Virus record (IMG/VR): IMGVR_UViG_3300025889_007807
Location: 1 to 21,427 of that record
Direction: 5' to 3' (one strand)
Length of the DNA stretch: 21,427 bases
DNA from: a virus
Shown here: positions 19,301 to 21,427 of the stretch, in pieces
How the letters are laid out: the number at the start of each line of letters is the position of its first letter
How positions within the stretch are numbered: position 1 is the first letter of the stretch
The notes under the pieces: model-generated
Told to the model about the DNA's origin: nothing
Seen by the model: the letters and a program-made list of their open reading frames with translations, nothing else
Database searches by the model: none
Translations under genes and position numbers: made by a program

Positions 19301-21141
19301 GTTGCTCCAACCCCCGCTGCAATCGCGTCACCTCCAAGAGAGCTCCCAGCAATCTCGTCTAATTTTCCTCCAGATTTTGTTAGTGCCTCTTGTACTTTTG
19401 CAAAAGCTTCAGCAGTATTGTCTGCTACTTCTCTAGCAGTAAGACCAAGACTACGAAACTTATCATTTATTGTGTCTATATCTACCGCAGAGCTAGTAGC
19501 TAAAGATCTAATACCCATCTCTAAGTCTTTAGATCTTTGTCTGACAGAAAGAAAATTTTCTTTAAGAGCTTCTATCGCACGATTAAACAAATCTATTTTA
19601 CCTAGCAGCTCTAATATAATAGGACCAAAAGCCAAAGCTAGTAAAAAGACATTTAATGCTCTAAAAAGAGTGCTAACTGCTGCAGAAGCAAATTTTATAG
19701 CAGTTCCAAAAGTTCTTGCTGCTACAGAAGCAGCTTTTAATCTTGTGGTTTGTGTAGATAGTGCAGCATTAGCAGCGCTAACTCTTTGGGCTTGAACAGT
19801 TAAGTCATTATTAATGGCTTTAATTTGTCTTTCATATTCGACAAAAGCTTTTGCATCTGGAGCAGATAATTTCTGTCCTGATTGAATTTTTGAACGTAGA
19901 GAGTCTGATTGCTTAAGCAGGGTAGCTTGTGTTTTTTGTAAAGAAGTTAATTGAGCTTTTTGAGCATCTCTATATTTTAATAAACTTTCTGCGCCTAAAT
20001 TACCTGAGGCAGCTAGAGTATTTAAACTTCGGGCTTGATTACTTATTTCATCTGTTGCAGGCATTAAAGCAGGAGCAATACCTTTAATAGTTGTTTGAAA
20101 GTCTTTCATACCTTGAGCAGAAGCATTTACAACTTTTGAAGAATTGCCAAACTTTTTAGCAAAGTCTTCTCCTCTTGTAGCTAGAGAGTCAAATCCAGAA
20201 CTGATAGCCATTAATCCAGAAGCTGCGGCTTGTCTAGCAACAAAAGCAAATACAGACACAGCCCCAGTCATATCTTTAGTAAAAAAGTCTATTAAAGGAG
20301 TAAGTTCTTCCGCTAGTAATAATCCTATATTGTGTCCTAAGTCTTGTAACGTAGCACTTAATCGATTTAAACTTTTTTGTGCAGAAGGCACACTAGTATC
20401 GATTTCACTAAATTTTCTATTACCTTCTTCGATAATTGCATTAACAAAAGCTTGTCTACGTTCAAACTCTGTAAGATCACTTGCTGCCTTTCCTATCTCT
20501 TTAGCGTACTTTCTGGTTGCAGGATCAAGTTTTGTAAAGATACCTAGTTCGTCTAAAAGTTCAGGCTCAAGCTTTGCTGCACCTCTAGTAAGTCTTTCAA
20601 AAGCATCTGATAAGTTTCTACCTAACGCAATAGATACCTTAGTAGAAATATTACCAAGTTCTTGAATTTGTTTAGTGTTGAATCCTGTAGAAAGAGCAAG
20701 GTTAGTCTTCTCTGCTACTTCTCCTAAAGATATTTGTCCTTGTGTTATATCTTGTAGAGTTCTAAGAATTTGAGTACCGTTCTCACCTACTTTAGCGGCA
20801 AGAGTTTGAGTTCCTCTAATAATGTTCTCAACTTGTGCAGCTCTGTTTAAAGCTGAGAAAGCTTGTTGTAGTGCAAAAACAGTAGCCGCAGCACCTGCAT
20901 AGGCTCCTACGAGCCCACCAAGTCCTGCGGCTTGTGCGGAGAACTGTCTTCCTGCGGATGCAGAAGACTGCCCTAATCTAGTTGTATTTCTATTTAATCT
21001 ATCAGAACCTTTAGCGCTAGAATCAGCAGACGCACCAATTTTACGAAGAGCAGCATTTAAAGCATTAATATCTTTAGTTGCTCGCTGTGTACCAGTGGAT
21101 TTAACATTAAGATTAATGTTAGTATTTATATTGCCTGCCAA
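7384..21141 (-). CDS. H: Giant tail tape measure protein (4585 aa; lambda gpH counterpart)
   Basis: This protein is the ruler for tail length and is probably ejected with the DNA. The N-terminus (Asn-rich, then DINALNAALRKIG and a helix-rich start with QNTTRLG-like turns) is typical of tape measures. Regions by residue: hydrophobic segments at about 69-92, 492-513 (FLLALAFGPIILELL) and 600-655 (Gly/Ala-rich); long charged coiled coils at about 1047-1184, 1217-1328, 1400-1550 and 1564-1702, split by a Gly/Pro linker near 1337-1394; a Gly-rich hydrophobic stretch near 1700-1770; a GG...DSVPALL..GEFVV module at 2300-2349; acidic helical sequence to about 3300; a Thr/Gly linker near 3309-3326; a 13-residue repeat tract at 3346-3957; heptad repeats near 4000-4200; a second GG...DSIP module at 4220-4268; a Trp-rich segment at about 4330-4475; and a third module at 4480-4528. 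The stop is TAG. The start is TTG directly after the upstream TGA; the next in-frame Met lies about 290 codons later. No lytic domain is seen. Confidence 0.95.
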   Translation of the reverse strand: MAGNINTNINLNVKSTGTQRATKDINALNAALRKIGASADSSAKGSDRLNRNTTRLGQSSASAGRQFSAQAAGLGGLVGAYAGAAATVFALQQAFSALNRAAQVENIIRGTQTLAAKVGENGTQILRTLQDITQGQISLGEVAEKTNLALSTGFNTKQIQELGNISTKVSIALGRNLSDAFERLTRGAAKLEPELLDELGIFTKLDPATRKYAKEIGKAASDLTEFERRQAFVNAIIEEGNRKFSEIDTSVPSAQKSLNRLSATLQDLGHNIGLLLAEELTPLIDFFTKDMTGAVSVFAFVARQAAASGLMAISSGFDSLATRGEDFAKKFGNSSKVVNASAQGMKDFQTTIKGIAPALMPATDEISNQARSLNTLAASGNLGAESLLKYRDAQKAQLTSLQKTQATLLKQSDSLRSKIQSGQKLSAPDAKAFVEYERQIKAINNDLTVQAQRVSAANAALSTQTTRLKAASVAARTFGTAIKFASAAVSTLFRALNVFLLALAFGPIILELLGKIDLFNRAIEALKENFLSVRQRSKDLEMGIRSLATSSAVDIDTINDKFRSLGLTAREVADNTAEAFAKVQEALTKSGGKLDEIAGSSLGGDAIAAGVGATVLGGLTTAATALTGAFAATTAGIAGLAVGVGAIFEVGLAKAFDYDSKVKGLVNSVAEYFFGVSNAVEDMDVAIRKLGNDIDALQEQFNNTGDLNLLQQIEVLKGFERALASTTAAQVEFVGTLARISGQSGQTIQGLTELNDKSADLALTFNKVAGSSDDLIASIGGVDIGVSMAGGRFRLLNAAAAAAIPNVVGFVTALTDSDKVLSDNSTGLEEFVTSIESLKTAQSNLQNFIESGTTSLENYGKVIDELFTQLTSDPGNEGLRDTLSRTIQDRNELQTVLSQSTALLNQQKTAVESLSAGYDEAAKTLAHLNNIQKEFKSAADQMINADLKGFFVETANGIEVAATPMQRTINQINVLKGQLNELNSLQNKFRNLAAEGLGTFDEETNIFAPTEQALASMKELGLEQKTLTELVKNREFIEKAILGILYQQVQAIRDQEKELNKLLKKAIQENTQARLQAEIAIAKAQLAADRAEMQQELKLMGMKANNRQLQLKADITRLRTTKEVLEIEQGVFDARKESLNLETSIANARVEGVKQELRFQKDIISLARDALDEELTIFDEKTIDILNMIADLGDIALDVKVGDQDKLIAENNAKNVDALYDLDRQKIDFQEQIFAAEVALAEAEMSAREADLKARKEIALFQARGELSILEQEKALSAKEQELLSAQQHAARENLEMTQQEQRERFKDVQAMKEAMMDHVEGLSKSFNSHIVGLAEVLKNGVAITAGGAGPSGGGANESELTPEGLAAYNAAKAAGAAGVVAPTVGYGEGKVDPGLQSAVNNLTKSLDNSATAANNLTTYYVDEHAQSSAQGSTLDLIQALETDTLTQDHNAAVAVAAIEAQAAETAIKNKKEEISLLGKQFKFEKDILAAERSGMVQKFAAQSELNDLQLKNLDQQAELTKIQNENAKKAANMERFRQQQELIQKSFQTIAASGMLIQEMTTGKIKKEIETAEEQLERAKAKESQALERLKNLRDQERSALEATVEVLERRRDLERDLIDSVRQLDASSYIRTQEEFAKSFTTLDEKADSLKEASVARAVAEADLAIASLETTIAINNHEQALADLADAEDSIAYKISEHMIKLGKLGNSMSAITSLTTGLANAFSSMGNLMGAMQNPVGMVANPVVDAIKGLGGILISGFKATTSTENGTALQGVIEDTGKIISSSIRTLKGFERFGAISPGAEIAIADNLAQRDDVGILDLAGASFAKSLTPVVSGFLKDGLKTIISFTSPIGALVSTAIDFFTGGALEKGINRAINWIGKQFAGRTWSSSTTDLATGDTTTRGKYGSNFIQVSDAVFKLNNALEAVVGQDTRFTSAKASFVERGGDVKQKDLRISGGGAASQVIQIGTDAEKFGKDVFKALIKGFDPDSLSQDIKDAIANINFNEAVEENLKKLNFARGFDDLITQLEVVVGNFDSAVDYAETLYDRVVASSKAVAEGALQEAFDLIEEASKVFGETSTQVDRARDATQNLVLSYAGLNIAQDGTVRLLDEQAFMLSNMEMAFISARAETEAFADSLIASGIEAEEAARIIEEGTILKIKQLATDFGEAINDATRFGGALETDVIDSLENVLKYQHAIVRDAAFIQEELGNGYDFIKEAELALAIQRDKIIREATDVELRALSELSSAGQEFSNAAMKAAADAELTRRVMNNIFDGAKQLTQAQRGSRNVRRGLTFATGGFVPGTPEQQNKDSVPALLMPGEFVVNKEAVDNVGLGVLAGINEGRVQKLVSGTDPNVAPVTGVIAPDKLEQFGGAGATIALSPELQEAFKKFSQDVTLTLETYEAREIVAQSNNELFEQYIQIQQDSGAASQAIASLNIVLGEMQKGATNVALATFDMAAGLTTATTATEALNMMLAENTAKQVMASASINFSDESVSSLSDSLESFYYNVETSAVTASDLQAAISEMNIALSQGAITGTSYGSVLDDLTSDFDTAIAQMKEYQSFFLDLQDTALDPSGIIAATRQIVYAFEDGMVTIDDAVEDGFIDAIEGAEAYKRVFTVFEQERKDLVKEASEEQLKVIKNTTDAIVDATVQGYAQVELAARQIVVVSKSFGDFEQSLVGFYNALVSGSGEVAKTLSASVVSDFQNIGFEDISLLSGNFVDTLSDFGVKAKSGQAGIADLSTAIGELNYQLVNSEDINMEQYAQGFSFLQSSFTDFLDLFSNLRSAFSDAQNEMDSFKNSLNDSFKSIAVELEDLLKSLVDTYKGSVADVKSMYQDAVAQQTDAEETLYNTLFSAQQAFVDAGGYLDGHISRIDDIVNELDPQYKGYSGLDQYLKQLQIDVTEGLVALGDIDTVQPLSSLQDNLANSLAELTALEALPDSADKFVKISRKLSEIDDINNQIEGSGRTEVKDPADLQKATLDLLKIQEELNFNNLDAGLKDIDLTITEVAQDLVSRALTARDAFNEANVLFDDFNSALTNNFTPGLVDSVTAIDDTSLSVTKFIDEMTKANQAFADIQTAIADVNATGVQEIIDVLDIINNPTDQVTIEVSDNTPSQLSELAGVLTNFENIINAKVAYENLYGSISAVTPVLPIDEFNKLNTELTDLEATLTGLLGVMGNNNIADIDKTFEAFIVDAIALLQNPLTISNQATSGSTTSIVGTVTGGGSQPSGVLQANNPLITAQNAILQDILSKGLGVSSPGYLFYTNQLLEQIRTVLEDTLLFQGGVLPTYAAIVSNFTGGNASTTTGGGATTGGGTSLTPNVTPIVTSGLDILGTAGQLFQVGEPITKPADYFYIVTPKVVSIDHFYLVEPIEVDYSFFFDIVPVSVTSLDVGGGPYLFNISAIDTQFDEWFNDYTKIDTQFDEWFNEYTTIDTKFSDWLTIVDEETGFFDWINITKTSANYQTFFNSPDKTDHSIDTWYNLPTKSDHTAQMWYNVATKLDTDYQDWFTIGKVAVKYSDFFDPEDKITLTDHIDPVTVESDKLITISKVTKDAEDFYQLDIIETDADYFFLTKAKEVDYTTFFKLVSKSIDEFIEITKATKSALELFTISKDTVMGLELIDITPDDVYASELITIDTTSKIKPKASDVFQMPTEKMAMELGDIFSNFASGEFDWTKAIVSVAQVIDVDKLKEGLANKAVLETGHIFENFDGDKFTLDTMRLTYEDMFSVDLTDIDYKTFFKLPAVSDKESMKWDTWFTIDPEDKIKGEELFALIAPEPVSADALYTIKKMDVDGSSLFKLASVPQSIDANNLYILNKVTKEATDFFTVDNVKVEGSDLIDLDHLDENRYIAKAADVLKIDGKLFFHAGNHLSLGSSQYTVDASKAFKIEAVDKSGSDFYTLGDPTSKTGASFFNPTQSAIKGANFWSVEKSQISAGDLYDVSAVQIDVGGTFETEMTSVVNAIVKQDDFLKNAQDHLQNIAGYTKVSSEKLTNMEAAAKGFYEAELKNTAYIKDIITSLGDLADIKANTANIKTNTSVNVDKLTKIESHTDNVETQLDHLSDNSDHLSDNLDAINTLITDSLAEFKTLNGYALYLPGIYDEVKYANDEYLKSIKAELEFMHTDLNNMVVYLETIATNSAFLKTMDEDTSVMSAAFDNKISHLSDNLDHLSDNLDHLSDNLDHLSDNLDSVITNTATNRTRYKYSGAEAVTLATGGPVTGPGTSTSDSIPARLSNGEYVIKAESAKNLGRDVLDTLNATGSIASLGRKGDTQLAHINSLEASLLKSMGGAGSKNPLTGLKEFFFDDRPPTPDTTSVTTLENSKDNYLDLWSGKNSDGWPQWLYSNNASSFLYGYNANETIGYAISALIRGASYAKGKGLNYEHKNWIRIGDHPWGAWGSNQNNYSEFGYDWNDWNSTVNASGLGNPASLEGNYGKNDWSTLASRIWNTWGVGTSNITAEGRALAKQFGISGYAAGGLISGPGTGLSDSIMAMLSDGEYIVRNSAVDNVGVNTLDYINNTGQLPQGDTNVEVNITNNGSPVDVETEPKVSMIDGKIVVDVVLKDLRTNGPIKKSIKKIK
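7558..7704 (-). repeat. GG / DSIP / GE module of the tape measure, copy 3
   Basis: Residues 4480-4528: AAGGLISGPGTGLSDSIMAM, LSDGEYIVRNSAVDNVGVNT, then LDYINNTG. The last 57 residues of the protein follow it. About 210 residues with a Trp-rich segment separate it from copy 2. Confidence 0.85.
8338..8484 (-). repeat. GG / DSIP / GE module of the tape measure, copy 2
   Basis: Residues 4220-4268: ATGGPVTGPGTSTSDSIPAR, LSNGEYVIKAESA, then LDTLNATG. It aligns residue by residue with copies 1 and 3. It follows directly after the heptad array. Confidence 0.85.
8556..8639 (-). repeat. Four tandem 21-bp repeats encoding a D-H-L-S-D-N-L heptad
   Basis: Units at 8556-8576, 8577-8597, 8598-8618 and 8619-8639 differ by one base at most two sites. 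They encode HLSDNLD repeated four times (residues about 4168-4196). Leu falls at positions 1 and 5 of seven, the a/d spacing of a coiled coil. The near-identity points to recent expansion and possible copy-number slippage. Confidence 0.93.
8904..8945 (-). repeat. Two older copies of the same 21-bp heptad repeat
   Basis: 8904-8924 and 8925-8945 encode HLSDNSD and DHLSDNL (residues about 4066-4079), with several base changes from the four-copy array about 265 bp away. The flanking coding sequence (IKANTANIKTNT..., VDKLTKIESHTDNVETQL) also has heptad spacing, so the whole stretch probably forms a long coiled coil. Confidence 0.85.
9271..11103 (-). repeat. Tract of about 40-46 degenerate 13-residue units in the tape measure
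   Basis: Residues 3346-3957. The typical unit is (S/D/T)-(D/x)-(L/F/W)-(F/Y)-x-(I/L/V)-x-x-x-x-V-x-(A/G), for example EDFYQLDIIETDA, DYFFLTKAKEVDY, DALYTIKKMDVDG and TDFFTVDNVKVEG. Most units are 13 long, some 11-16. About 60 residues in the middle (around the GEFDWTK stretch) are less regular. Units are diverged in DNA except for one recent 42-bp duplication. Tandem units of 11 or 13 residues with fixed aromatic positions have been described in other siphophage tape measures, to my knowledge. Confidence 0.85.
10817..10900 (-). repeat. 42-bp tandem duplication inside the 13-residue-unit tract
   Basis: Two near-identical 42-bp copies (10817-10858 and 10859-10900), differing at a few bases, encode IDTQFDEWFNDYTK and IDTQFDEWFNEYTT. 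A third, more diverged unit (IDTKFSDWLTI) lies on the 5' coding side. They look like a recent in-frame duplication of one unit. Confidence 0.9.
14095..14244 (-). repeat. GG / DSIP / GE module of the tape measure, copy 1 (mid-protein)
   Basis: Residues 2300-2349: FATGGFVPGT, then KDSVPALLMPGEFVVNKEAV and NVGLGVLAGIN. Such modules are commonly seen towards the C-terminus of phage tape measures. Here the copy lies at the middle of the protein, after the coiled coils and before the acidic second half. Confidence 0.8.
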
Positions 21142-21155
21142 TCATTTTCTACCTT
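21138..21155 (-). promoter_or_regulatory. Translation start region of the tape measure gene (TTG start abutting upstream TGA)
   Basis: On the minus strand AAGG (21155-21152) is followed by an ATG (21145), the chaperone-like stop TGA (21144-21142) and TTG (21141). The ATG is 6 nt from AAGG but opens an 8-codon dead-end frame. TTG is 10 nt from AAGG and opens the 4585-codon frame. The upstream gene and the tape measure share a reading frame, with this TGA as the only stop between them. Confidence 0.6.
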
Positions 21156-21427
21156 TACTTTTAGATTTTTGCTGTTGTTCTTTTTGTTTTTTAGAATAGT
21201 GTTCAGAAGTTTCTTGAACTAACACTGATAATAAAGTTAAAAACAACATTTCATCTTGAACTTCGTGAATGTCCATAAATGTTCTAAGACCAGAATAATC
21301 TTTTCCTAACCATGTGCCACTCATACCAGCAACACTATCAGGTAAAAGATTAAATATTGCTAATGCAATTTGACTCTCATAAGCTAAATCTGAATAGTCT
21401 ATAGGTATTTCTGACTCTATAGGCGTA
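21142..21427 (-). CDS. Tail assembly chaperone-like protein, C-terminal part (5' end cut by window)
   Basis: The frame is open from the window edge to TGA at 21144-21142: 94 codons plus stop. An internal ATG at 21324 would give 60 residues, but the frame stays open for 34 codons before it with plausible sequence (IPIDYSDLAYESQIALAIFN), so I read this as the end of a longer protein. It continues LPDSVAGMSGTWLGKDYSGL, FMDIHEVQDEMLFLTLL, and ends in a Lys/Gln-rich tail. I do not recognise the family from sequence alone. The position directly before the tape measure is where lambda G/T and similar chaperones lie; these coat the tape measure until tube subunits replace it. In many phages that product comes from a programmed frameshift, and any slippery site would lie outside this window. 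It is in the same frame as the tape measure gene, separated only by TGA. Confidence 0.6.
   Translation of the reverse strand, partial: TPIESEIPIDYSDLAYESQIALAIFNLLPDSVAGMSGTWLGKDYSGLRTFMDIHEVQDEMLFLTLLSVLVQETSEHYSKKQKEQQQKSKSKGRK

Noticed and set aside
19181-19795. Plus-strand open frames of 204 and 86 codons with Ala/Leu-rich products
   Set aside because: Antisense to the Gly/Ala-rich hydrophobic segment of the tape measure. The composition (Ala-Pro or Leu-Leu runs) is what the reverse complement of such codons gives.
20144-20665. A 173-codon plus-strand open frame
   Set aside because: Antisense to the conserved N-terminal part of the tape measure, with no family features. The whole window is otherwise coded on the minus strand.
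21142-21144. TGA read as Trp (alternative genetic code) joining the chaperone-like gene and the tape measure
   Set aside because: All long frames here contain many TGG Trp codons and no TGA, which is expected if TGA is a stop. The other genes end in TAA or TAG, so code change is not needed.
21377-21427. A second open frame at the right edge as a possible G-like gene end overlapping the chaperone-like frame
   Set aside because: Only 16 codons are visible before TGA, and the peptide (Tyr/Arg-rich) looks random. It cannot be supported from this window.

Overview
This window is one block of tail-morphogenesis genes from a tailed bacteriophage (or prophage) with a long non-contractile tail. All genes lie on the minus strand, so transcription runs from position 21427 towards 1. 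The order is tail assembly chaperone-like gene (cut by the window edge), a giant tape measure protein, then homologues of lambda gpM, gpL, gpK, gpI and the N-terminal hub part of gpJ, and finally a beta-rich, fibronectin-III-like protein that runs off the left edge. This is the lambda H-M-L-K-I-J order, typical of siphophages of Gram-negative bacteria. The DNA is strongly AT-rich, with AGA arginine codons and A/T-ending codons favoured. That fits an AT-rich (for example marine) host, but the host cannot be named from the sequence.

Layout: 21142-21427 chaperone-like C-terminal part; 7384-21141 tape measure (4585 aa); 6997-7377 gpM-like; 5231-6997 gpL-like with four C-terminal cysteines; 4873-5250 gpK-like with only a JAB/JAMM domain; 4278-4907 gpI-like; 1786-4278 gpJ-like hub; 1-1786 second J-like part. 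Genes abut or overlap (1-nt TAATG junctions at L, J and the last gene; overlaps at K and I; a 6-nt gap before M). No intergenic stretch reaches even 10 nt, and I see no promoter, terminator, tRNA or mobile element. The layout suggests one co-transcribed, translationally coupled unit.

How the genes work together (known for lambda): the tape measure, covered by chaperones, nucleates on the tip complex built from J, I, L, K and M. Tail tube subunits then polymerise along it, so its length sets tail length. Scaling from lambda gives a tail of roughly 0.7 micrometre, near the upper end of known phages.

The most unusual content is inside the tape measure. There is a tract of about 610 residues built from roughly 40-46 degenerate 13-residue units with a paired aromatic position. 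There are heptad repeats encoded by near-identical 21-bp tandem repeats. A Gly-Gly / Asp-Ser-Ile-Pro / Gly-Glu module, usual near the end of such proteins, occurs three times, once in the middle and twice at the end, which suggests the protein grew by adding about 2,200 residues to an older tape measure. Other oddities: the tape measure begins at TTG directly after, and in frame with, the upstream TGA; gpK lacks the NlpC/P60 domain; gpI lacks the hydrophobic Gly-rich segment; gpL is more than twice the usual size and carries a duplicated small domain; and gpJ is split into two genes.
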